Source of the DNA: Clostridiales bacterium | GTDB taxonomy: Bacteria > Bacillota > Clostridia > Christensenellales > Pumilibacteraceae | Length of the DNA stretch: 39,227 bases | Reading direction: 5' to 3' | Assembly: GCA_022508365.1 (NCBI GenBank) | Contig: JAFLVH010000009.1 | Location: 1-39,227 of the forward strand | Shown: positions 32,581 through 39,227 of the stretch, piece by piece | How positions within the stretch are numbered: position 1 is the stretch's first letter | Layout: each line of letters starts with the position of its first letter | The notes under the pieces: generated by a model | What the model was told of the DNA's origin: nothing | Databases searched by the model: none | Seen by the model: only the letters and a program-made list of their open reading frames with translations | Position numbers and translations under genes: made by a program

Positions 32581-33633
32581 TTATCCCTTAACGGCGCCGC
32601 CCGTAACACCGGCGACATAGTATTTTTGCAGGAACATAAACAGCAGCGTAATGGGCAACGCCACTACCACACCGCCTGCACAGAATGTGGTGTAATACCT
32701 ATCCACACGCGTCTCTCCGACGAGCCACTGCAAACCCGTTGCAACGTTAAAGCCGAGCGGATCGTTGTTGGACATGAACCTTGCGGTAATAAAGTCGCCC
32801 CACGGCGCCATAAAGCCCATAAGAATGGTGTAGATGATTATCGGCTTGCTCATGGGAATGATTATCTTATAGAAAATCTGGAACTTGCTAGCTCCGTCCA
32901 CCATTGCCGCCTCGTCCAGCGAATGGGAAATGGTGTCAAAAAAGCCTTTGCACACATAATAGCCCATGCCCGAGCTTGCCACATACAAAATGGCAAGGCC
33001 GTAAGGCGCTTTGGACCCTGTAAGGCCCCAGCCAGACAAAAGCGTGTAAAGCAGAATGAGCGTCAAAAATCCGGGGAACATGCCCAAGACGAGCATTGCG
33101 TTCATGAGTAGTTTTCTGCCCTTAAACCTGTTTCGGGAAAGCGCGTAGCTCATCGCCAAGATAAACAGCGTCTGCACTACCGCGCAGAAAAGCCCCAATA
33201 AAAAGGTGCTTAAAAACCATTTACCGAACTCCGTTTCCTTAAACAGTCTTATGTAGTTGTCGAAGCCCCATTTGTGCGGAATAATATATCCGGCAAGACC
33301 TGTTGATTCCACACGGAAGGATTCAAAAACTATAAAGATAAAGGGTAAAATCCACAGAATGGACATCAACGCCAAAACAACGTGAATTATGGTGTTGCTT
33401 ATAGCGCGCTTTGTAGTCTGCGACATGTGCGTCTTGTTTTCCGCGGCCTGCTCCTTGGCGGACTGAACGTGCTGAATTTGCGAAGCTTCCTGCTCGCTTA
33501 AAAACTGCTGCACTCCGCTTTCGTCAAGCTCTATGCTTTCATACTCCGCGCTGTGGGAATCGATATCCATGTCAAACTCGACAACGCCCTCTGTTTCTTC
33601 AAAATATTCAACTTGTTTGATGCTGTCTTTCAC
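32581..33633 (-). CDS. ganQ: Galacto-oligosaccharide ABC permease, MalG type
   Basis: The 350-residue permease has six membrane segments in residues 75-345 and the cytoplasmic EAA loop SLDEAAMVDGASKFQIFYKIIIP, here read as EAA-x3-G. That loop docks onto the ATPase. It resembles GanQ/MalG. Unusually, about 75 acidic and Gln-rich residues precede the first membrane span (EEQASQIQ-like stretch). The usual length is about 280 residues. Its ATG overlaps the stop of the upstream permease by 4 bases, and the ATPase follows after 10 bases. Confidence 0.93.
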   Translation of the reverse strand: MKDSIKQVEYFEETEGVVEFDMDIDSHSAEYESIELDESGVQQFLSEQEASQIQHVQSAKEQAAENKTHMSQTTKRAISNTIIHVVLALMSILWILPFIFIVFESFRVESTGLAGYIIPHKWGFDNYIRLFKETEFGKWFLSTFLLGLFCAVVQTLFILAMSYALSRNRFKGRKLLMNAMLVLGMFPGFLTLILLYTLLSGWGLTGSKAPYGLAILYVASSGMGYYVCKGFFDTISHSLDEAAMVDGASKFQIFYKIIIPMSKPIIIYTILMGFMAPWGDFITARFMSNNDPLGFNVATGLQWLVGETRVDRYYTTFCAGGVVVALPITLLFMFLQKYYVAGVTGGAVKG

Positions 33634-35165
33634 GAGAAATCATCCTCCCTTTTAGTCGCAGGCATAATGCTGAACACAACAAGCGAAAGCACCGATACCA
33701 CTATAAAGATAAGAATACCTATGACGGACGCCATCTTGTAGTTGGCTTCGTTGCCGGTGGTTATGCCGAAAAGCCAGGTGATAAGAATGGTGGTGTCGCC
33801 GGCTACGTAACCGCCTACGTCGCCCCAAACGTAATTGTTAGGTCCGCCCTGCGTCAACAGATAAATGACGTTGAAGTTGTTTATATTGCTGACAAAGCTT
33901 GTCAAAAGGTACGGGCCTGTTACAAACAGCATATACGGCAGTGTGATCTTTGCAAACTGCTGGAATGCGTTTGCCCCGTCTATTCGCGCCGACTCGTAAA
34001 GGTCTGCAGGAATGTTCATCAGTATGCCCGTGGTGATGAGCATAAGGTACGGAATACCCACCCAAACATTGATGACAAGCACCATTATTTTAGCAAGCGT
34101 GCCGTCGCCCCAGAACCTTATCGGACTGTCTATCCAACCCCACTTCATCAGCGTGGCATTTACAATTCCGTTGGTGGAAAAAAGATTGGATATGTACAGC
34201 AGCGATATAAACTGCGGCACGGCTATCGTCATAACAAGAACTGTGCGCCAGAACTTTTTGATCTTTATGCCCTTTTTGTTGATCATTATGGCGACGAACA
34301 TTCCGAGGAAGTAGCAGCTGAACGTTGCGAAAAACGCCCAAATCAGCGTCCAAGCGAGAATCTCGCCAAATGCCACCTGCAATCCCGATCCAAACGATAT
34401 GACGGAATTAAAGTTGTCAAAGCCGACCCAGCTGAACAGATTGGTGTAACCGTTGTGGTTTTTGTCGTAGTTGGTGAACGCTACCAAAATCATAAAGATT
34501 ATGGGCAGCACCGTAAACATGGTTATGCCGAATACGGGAAGCGCGAGCAAAGTCTTGTGGAAATCGTTGTCCAGAAGGGACTTTATATCCTCGCCGGATG
34601 TCTTAATCTTTTTTCCATTGCGAGTAATCTCGTCGCACAGCTTGCACTGTTTTACGTTAAGACGCCAGGTGTAGATTAGCGCGACAATAAAGAATATCGT
34701 CAGCAGTCCGTACAGCAATATCTTAAACGAGTTGTCGCCGGCTACGGTAACTTCCACATACTCACCGGGCAGAAGCGGACTTTCCACAAGCTGTTTGCCC
34801 GACTGAACGGTGCCGAGCGTGCCGAACTTACTAAGCCAGTAGCCGCCCGCAAGCACCATGTACAAAATGAATACAACCTCAAGTATAAGGAACACTGCGC
34901 CTCTTAGCCATTGCTTATGGAAGAAGCTGCCGAAGCCCATCACAAGAAATGACACGCGCGTGGACCAGCTTCCGTTTTTAAACGTGTACCAAATATCTCT
35001 AAACGTGTCGGCGGTCTTTAGCCCGAAGTTTTTAAAGAACCTTCCGATTTTTTTGCCCTTGTCGACAAACCAACCGGGAATGGCGCAGAAAAAGCACTTG
35101 AGCTTGTAGATAAATTTTTGCCACCGCGTAAGTTTGAGATAATCAAGAGAATTCAAATAAGTCAT
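33630..35165 (-). CDS. ganP: Galacto-oligosaccharide ABC permease, MalF type
   Basis: The 511-residue protein resembles GanP/MalF-type permeases. A cytoplasmic N-terminus of about 70 residues leads into membrane segments, a soluble loop near 110-150, and the transport core (about 210-505). The core carries the EAA loop SARIDGANAFQQFAKITLP. It forms the membrane channel with the MalG-type partner encoded behind it (4-base overlap). GGAG lies before ATG 35163-35165, and the solute-binding gene is 36 bases upstream. Together they import galactan fragments. Confidence 0.92.
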   Translation of the reverse strand: MTYLNSLDYLKLTRWQKFIYKLKCFFCAIPGWFVDKGKKIGRFFKNFGLKTADTFRDIWYTFKNGSWSTRVSFLVMGFGSFFHKQWLRGAVFLILEVVFILYMVLAGGYWLSKFGTLGTVQSGKQLVESPLLPGEYVEVTVAGDNSFKILLYGLLTIFFIVALIYTWRLNVKQCKLCDEITRNGKKIKTSGEDIKSLLDNDFHKTLLALPVFGITMFTVLPIIFMILVAFTNYDKNHNGYTNLFSWVGFDNFNSVISFGSGLQVAFGEILAWTLIWAFFATFSCYFLGMFVAIMINKKGIKIKKFWRTVLVMTIAVPQFISLLYISNLFSTNGIVNATLMKWGWIDSPIRFWGDGTLAKIMVLVINVWVGIPYLMLITTGILMNIPADLYESARIDGANAFQQFAKITLPYMLFVTGPYLLTSFVSNINNFNVIYLLTQGGPNNYVWGDVGGYVAGDTTILITWLFGITTGNEANYKMASVIGILIFIVVSVLSLVVFSIMPATKREDDFS

Positions 35166-35201
35166 TCACTTTCTCCTTTATCTACCTAATACTTTAAAGT
35201 T

Positions 35202-36497
35202 CTATTTATCAAGCAGTGAACGCAATCCGTCAGCATAATCGGAAAGCGCCTTTTGCAAAGCCTGCAAGTCGCCTGTTGCGGCGTCTTTTACGCTGCCGGA
35301 TAAAACCTTAACCTTGTTCCACCAGTCTGCGGGATACTGTCCTTGCGGTACAGTGGCGGTCTCCTTTAATGCGGAGAGCGCGACGTCGGCTTTTACTGTG
35401 GCGTTATTCTGACCGGACTTAGTGGACGGTCCCCAACCGAAGCTGTTGTAGCGCGCCATCTGACTGTCCTCGTTGGTAAGATATTGGGCAAGCAGTGTAA
35501 GCGCCGCCGCCTTATTTGCGTCACCCTCCTGCGGAGAAACACCCAAAAGCTTGCAGCCCAAGAACGATTTAAGCTGATGTTCCGTTTCGTCTACGGTGTA
35601 TGTGGGAAGCTTGGCAACGCCGAGGTTATTGCCCAAAGCGTTCTTAGCCGCCTTGTAATCCCAAATGCCGCTTACAACTGCGGCTGCAGGGCTGGCGGCG
35701 TTAAAATCGGACGCCTTGCCCGTGTCCTTGGTGTCGTCGTCCAGATAGCTTTTGTGTTTTAACACCTTTTGCAATCCTTGTGCGGCAATCAATCCCTTAT
35801 CGGAATTGAAAGTGTCATTTTCTCCCGGGAGTGTTGTAAATTTGCCTTGGTCGGTCACTGCCCAATCGGATTTGGCGCCCGCCCCGTAGAAGAAGGACGA
35901 CACGTACCAGCCGCCTTTTAAATCAAAGCTGAAGTAACGTTTTTCACCCGGATGCGAGCTTTCGTATTCCGAGCAGGCGTCGAGAATACCCTCGACAGAT
36001 CCCGCCTGTTCGTCAGAAATGACGCGCTTATCGTAATAGAGGAAGTAACCGTTGTCCTCGGTAAGCGGATAGGCATATACGGTGCTGCCGACAGTTGCCG
36101 CATTCATAGCCGTTGCGGTGTTAATCTCGGTCAAGCTGTCAACAACAGATTGAGCCGGCGGAGCAAGAAGCCTTGAGTTGACAAGCCTTGCTATTTGGTC
36201 CTGCGCAAAGCAGAAAATTTCCGGCGCGTCCTCGGGCTTGTTGGTTACGTCGCCCGCCGCCTTGCTCTCCGTTACCTCGTTGACCTTGGCGTAAAACCAA
36301 ATGCTTTGACCGTTGGACTTGTTGAAATCCGTGATAAGCTTTTGGGTAAGCGTCTTGGTGTCCTCGCCCACCCAAACGGTTATGTTGTACCTGTACTTGG
36401 CGTTTTTGCCCTCGTCCTCTTCGCCGCAACCGACAAGCGCCGCCGTGGTGCCTGTAATCATGACTGCGCCGAGCAGCGCTGCAATAATTTTTTTCAT
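35202..36497 (-). CDS. ganS: Galacto-oligosaccharide-binding lipoprotein
   Basis: The 431-residue protein is an extracellular MalE-like binding protein (CUT1/family 1 SBP). It has Lys-Lys, a hydrophobic run and the lipobox LVGC with Cys24, followed by an acidic linker. Strand NITVWVGEDTKTLTQKLITDF and NDTFNSDKG-like sugar-binding parts fit the family, as does TATVPQGQYPADWW near the end. It should capture galacto-oligosaccharides for the permeases encoded next. AAAGGAG lies upstream of ATG 36495-36497. Specificity for galactan products is inferred from the GH53 and GH42 neighbours. Confidence 0.91.
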   Translation of the reverse strand: MKKIIAALLGAVMITGTTAALVGCGEEDEGKNAKYRYNITVWVGEDTKTLTQKLITDFNKSNGQSIWFYAKVNEVTESKAAGDVTNKPEDAPEIFCFAQDQIARLVNSRLLAPPAQSVVDSLTEINTATAMNAATVGSTVYAYPLTEDNGYFLYYDKRVISDEQAGSVEGILDACSEYESSHPGEKRYFSFDLKGGWYVSSFFYGAGAKSDWAVTDQGKFTTLPGENDTFNSDKGLIAAQGLQKVLKHKSYLDDDTKDTGKASDFNAASPAAAVVSGIWDYKAAKNALGNNLGVAKLPTYTVDETEHQLKSFLGCKLLGVSPQEGDANKAAALTLLAQYLTNEDSQMARYNSFGWGPSTKSGQNNATVKADVALSALKETATVPQGQYPADWWNKVKVLSGSVKDAATGDLQALQKALSDYADGLRSLLDK

Positions 36498-36545
36498 ATT
36501 TCTTCTCCTTTTTTAATTTTAATTTTTATATTAAACCTTGCGGTA

Positions 36546-36559
36546 TTAACACCTGTTAA
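36546..36559. promoter_or_regulatory. Palindrome between GH53 and the binding-protein gene
   Basis: TTAACA-CC-TGTTAA overlaps the stop codon of the cytoplasmic galactanase and lies 49 bases before the binding-protein gene. It could be an operator for a local repressor, but no such regulator gene is visible in the window. Confidence 0.3.
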
Positions 36560-37656
36560 ATTTTAAACTCATCAAATGCTGGGAGCTTTTTCCCTTCGTA
36601 ATCGAATAAGCATTGGTTTGCCCATTCGTTGCGCGTGGACTTTATTTCCGTTGCGCCGGTGTAGCGCTGTGCTTCTTCCGACGACCAGCATATGCCCTCG
36701 CCGGGGATCCACAGCGGCTCCCACCAAAACACAGCCTCCACGCCGTGGCTTATTGCCAGCGGCAAAAGGTCCCTTACAAACTTTGCTTGACCCTCGGGCG
36801 TCAGCGGATAGTCCTTTACAAAGCCCAGCCCGTCCACCACGGAGGCGTCAATCACAAGATGCGCACCGCCGTGAGCGTTCTTTATGTAGTCCTCCAGAGT
36901 AAAGCCGTAGCCCACTTCCACAATCATAAGCCGTTTGCCGAACTTTTTGCAGTTGTCTATATTTGCGAAAAACTGCTCGAAAGTGCCGTGCCAGTACGGA
37001 TAGTATGAGAATCCGATAATATCGTAATCGATATCGGTCATCTGTCCGAAGAACTCGTTGTAAAGGTCCTGATCGTAGCTGCGCTCAAGATGCAACACAA
37101 GCGCCGCGGAAGGCTTAACCTCGCGACACGCCTTAACTCCGGCGTTGATTAGCCTTTTTAGGCTGTCGTAATTGGAACGAGGCTTAACGTCCTCGTCGAG
37201 CTTGCCGACAGGCCAAAGCATGCCGTTGGTAATTTCGTTGCCCACCTGAATGAACTTTATGTCAATTCCGTTTTGCTCGGCGGTAGCAAGAATGGATTTT
37301 GTGTATTCGTACACCTTTTTTTCAAGCCCGACTAAGTCGAGACCGAACCACGCCTTGGGAATTGTCTGTTTGCCCGGGTCGCACCAAAAATCGGAATAAT
37401 GAATGTCGAGCATTACTGAGTACCCCTTTTCTTGAGCGAGCGTTGCCAAACGAATAAAGTTTTTTAGGTCGCAAGTGCCGCCGAGATAGGGATTGCCGTC
37501 TTTGTCGTACGGATCCACCCAAACTCGAATGCGCATATACTCCACGCCGTTAGCGCGGAGCATGTCCAGCGGCTGCACCTCGTTTTTTCCGTCGTAGTAC
37601 GTGGCGCCGCGATCGATCTCCTCAAAATATGTAGATACGTCTATGCCGAGTTTCAT
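36556..37656 (-). CDS. Cytoplasmic GH53 endo-beta-1,4-galactanase
   Basis: The 366-residue enzyme consists of the GH53 catalytic barrel only: GIDVSTYFEE at 4-13, HYSDFWCDPGKQ at 86-97, acid/base Glu141 in QVGNE, and nucleophile Glu247 in MIVEVGYGF. The Asp-rich loop and WEPLW near the end also fit. There is no signal peptide, so it should cut imported longer galacto-oligosaccharides inside the cell. GGGGAG precedes the ATG. It lies 4 bases after the small Cys-rich gene and before the binding-protein gene, in the same operon. Confidence 0.93.
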   Translation of the reverse strand: MKLGIDVSTYFEEIDRGATYYDGKNEVQPLDMLRANGVEYMRIRVWVDPYDKDGNPYLGGTCDLKNFIRLATLAQEKGYSVMLDIHYSDFWCDPGKQTIPKAWFGLDLVGLEKKVYEYTKSILATAEQNGIDIKFIQVGNEITNGMLWPVGKLDEDVKPRSNYDSLKRLINAGVKACREVKPSAALVLHLERSYDQDLYNEFFGQMTDIDYDIIGFSYYPYWHGTFEQFFANIDNCKKFGKRLMIVEVGYGFTLEDYIKNAHGGAHLVIDASVVDGLGFVKDYPLTPEGQAKFVRDLLPLAISHGVEAVFWWEPLWIPGEGICWSSEEAQRYTGATEIKSTRNEWANQCLFDYEGKKLPAFDEFKI

Positions 37657-37660
37657 ACTA

Positions 37661-37921
37661 CTATTGCTCCCCGCGCTTATGCATTACGAAAGTGGGCGGA
37701 ACGTTGTCCTCGCCAAAGTCTGCTACGCGCATTTTCAGCCTGCCGTAACGGTAGCGCGCCATTTCGTTTAGCGCCACAACCTGCTTTTCGTCGCCGTGAA
37801 AGCAGCAGCGCAGGCAGTAATATTCCTTTTTTTCGCTGTCGTAGAACATGTCTACGTCTATATCGCGCATAAAGCAGGACGGACAACGAAAGTTCAGTTT
37901 GCCTTTTGAAGATTGAGCCAT
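37661..37921 (-). CDS. Small Cys-rich zinc-ribbon-like protein
   Basis: The 86-residue protein has two CxxC pairs, C13-C16 (CPSC) and C36-C39 (CLRC), followed by a further Cys and a His (CFHGDEK), arranged like a zinc ribbon. The C-terminal half is basic and Arg/Tyr-rich (MARYRYGRLKMR). It is not a family I recognise. A perfect AAAGGAGG lies 8 bases before its ATG, inside the end of the upstream gene, which it overlaps by 28 bases; translation is therefore coupled. Its place inside a sugar-use operon suggests a helper or regulator of the neighbouring enzymes, but this is only inferred. Confidence 0.65.
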   Translation of the reverse strand: MAQSSKGKLNFRCPSCFMRDIDVDMFYDSEKKEYYCLRCCFHGDEKQVVALNEMARYRYGRLKMRVADFGEDNVPPTFVMHKRGEQ

Positions 37922-39227
37922 GTCGTGACGCCTCCTTTATTCAAAGTCTTTTTGACGCTTATGTGATAGACCGGCGAGAATGCGATACCCTCTTGCACAG
38001 AAAGCTCGTCAACGTCGCCGCCCATCTCCACGCGCGTCATTACGTCGGGTATCTCGACGTAAGCAACAAGAGGATTCTTCCCTTGTTTGGAGGAAATGCT
38101 TCTGCCGAGATACCCATACTGCATTTTTTCTTCTCCTACGCCGAGCGTCAGCTTGGTCATATCCGCTTGATACTCGGTGGTGCCGAACGCGCCGGTAAAA
38201 TACTCCTCAATAGTAACCTGTTCGCCGCAAGGCAAGTCGGACAATATCTCTCTGGTTGTCACCACCCTTCCGGACTTTTCAAACACAAATGTTGAACGAA
38301 TGACTATATCCGTGCCGCTTAAATGTACGGTCACGGGATTTGCGGTAAGCTTGACGCCGCTCTCCGTCCTTTCAAACGAAGCCATTGTGCGGCACAGGCA
38401 AAGGTCGGCGCTTTCGCCTTTGTAGGTTACTTTGCAGGACTTGATTGTACCTGCGCCGGCGTAATGCGTAAAATAGCCCGCCCTGTAATTTATTTGTATA
38501 AGGTACGGATAGGACGCGTCGTACACGTTGTCCGTGCCGATACCCGTCTTTTGCGGTATACGCGCTACGTACGGTCTTAGGTCGACCATTGCTCCGCCTT
38601 GGTTAAAGTCCAAGCAAAGCCGCTTTGTGGGGTCCGCAAACCAAAAATACTGCTTGTCGCTGCCGTAAAGGATGTCCTTCCACAGCGCACACTCCGCCGT
38701 CTTATAATCGGGATGACATTCGCGGTAGAAGTCGGCAAACTCCGCCATGGTTAGGTCGAGAAGCTTACCCTGCTTTTTAAGATTGCCGTAATACTTCATG
38801 CCGTCCTCGTAGGACTTTTTAAGCAGCTCGTAAGGCGCTTCCCACCTTCCGGCTTTGTTGAGCCAGCCGGGTCCTACAAACATCATGTTGTAGGAATAGC
38901 CGTTGTTGTACTTTTCCAAATGCCGATACTGGTCTATAAGGTTGTACAGGTACGGATATTCGATAGACCCGTTGTCATCGTAATAGATCATGCCGCGCAA
39001 CACGTTTTGCGGATGAGTGCCGAAGTTGCTGCCGTTGCCGTCAAAACACGCCATAAGGTCGCGCGACAGATGCGGAATTGCAACAATGCCGCTGTCGTCG
39101 GCTTCGTCGGAAGCGGGACAGTGCGAATTTTTCTTTGACGGAATCCAGGGATTCCAGGGGCCGCCGTCCATAAAGGTGTACCAGCTGTTGTTGCAGGTGT
39201 GGTACGCCTTGGGACCTTCTTCCCAAC
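37894..39227 (-). CDS. Unrecognised large protein of the galactan locus, N-terminus outside window
   Basis: The frame is open from the window edge (39225) to the stop at 37894-37896, giving at least 443 residues, so the start lies outside. I cannot place it in a known family. The first visible third is rich in aromatic residues, Asp and His (YHTCNNSWYTFMDGG, IPHLSRDLMACFDGNGSNFGTHP, MMFVGPGWLNKAGRWE), as in a carbohydrate-active barrel. The rest is a beta-rich region (TIKSCKVTYKGESADLCLC, VIRSTFVFEKSGRVVTTREIL) as in the beta-sandwich half of some glycoside hydrolases. No signal peptide can be judged. It heads the visible operon and precedes the small Cys-rich gene. Confidence 0.6.
   Translation of the reverse strand, partial: WEEGPKAYHTCNNSWYTFMDGGPWNPWIPSKKNSHCPASDEADDSGIVAIPHLSRDLMACFDGNGSNFGTHPQNVLRGMIYYDDNGSIEYPYLYNLIDQYRHLEKYNNGYSYNMMFVGPGWLNKAGRWEAPYELLKKSYEDGMKYYGNLKKQGKLLDLTMAEFADFYRECHPDYKTAECALWKDILYGSDKQYFWFADPTKRLCLDFNQGGAMVDLRPYVARIPQKTGIGTDNVYDASYPYLIQINYRAGYFTHYAGAGTIKSCKVTYKGESADLCLCRTMASFERTESGVKLTANPVTVHLSGTDIVIRSTFVFEKSGRVVTTREILSDLPCGEQVTIEEYFTGAFGTTEYQADMTKLTLGVGEEKMQYGYLGRSISSKQGKNPLVAYVEIPDVMTRVEMGGDVDELSVQEGIAFSPVYHISVKKTLNKGGVTTWLNLQKAN

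Overview
The window looks like a chromosomal segment of a low-to-mid GC Gram-positive anaerobe of the Clostridia type, probably a gut commensal. The evidence is the conserved core order dgt-dnaG-rpoD-trmK, purine-rich ribosome binding sites before most genes, sigma-A type promoters (TTGACA, 17 bp, TATAAT), lipoprotein signal peptides with a lipobox, and a carbohydrate ABC importer of the MalEFG/MsmX kind. The exact genus cannot be read from the sequence. No gene-free stretch exceeds 300 bases. The largest are 7126-7360 and 9250-9476, and both are described below.

Layout. (1) 1-4600, minus strand: a row of small unrelated accessory genes (DinB-like, Nudix, SAP/DUF6434-like, lipoprotein, a conserved protein with an ART-like motif, GNAT, nucleotidyltransferase). 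Several are joined by a recurring AT-rich junction ending in the ribosome binding site. (2) 4657-7125, minus strand: an XRE regulator, then an AbrB-type regulator with an ABC-2 export ATPase and permease, preceded by a triple 9-bp repeat. (3) 7361-9249, plus strand: an XRE regulator and a large serine recombinase, a probable integrated element, ending in a hairpin-rich stretch. (4) 9477-11039: a flavodoxin-like reductase divergent from an HxlR regulator, with overlapping opposed promoters, then a deoxyinosine glycosylase. (5) 11036-16551, minus strand: sugar O-acetyltransferase, Mrp/NBP35 ATPase, O-antigen-ligase-like protein, alpha/beta hydrolase and an unknown membrane protein. (6) A PnuC-like transporter on the plus strand, and a tRNA-Leu(AAG) on the minus strand that ends directly in a terminator.

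(7) 17654-24707, minus strand: the macromolecular synthesis cluster dgt, dnaG, rpoD, trmK, a coiled-coil zinc-ribbon protein, galU and a short amidohydrolase-like protein that lacks the usual metal ligands. RpoD appears to carry two tandem copies of region 1.1. nif3, which often follows trmK in relatives, is absent. (8) 24855-26594: a SHOCT-domain membrane protein and an ECF transporter S component.

(9) 26665-39227, minus strand: a beta-1,4-galactan utilisation locus. In transcription order it contains a large unrecognised protein (cut by the window edge), a small Cys-rich protein, a cytoplasmic GH53 endo-galactanase, a solute-binding lipoprotein, two permeases, an MsmX-like ATPase, a surface-anchored multidomain GH53 (two Ig-like domains, catalytic domain, Big4-like domain, CBM61-like domain) and, from its own promoter, a GH42 beta-galactosidase. 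The inferred flow is that the surface GH53 trims galactan, the ABC importer takes up galacto-oligosaccharides, and the internal GH53 and GH42 finish them to galactose. The unrecognised first gene and the small Cys-rich protein are the most likely new parts of this system.
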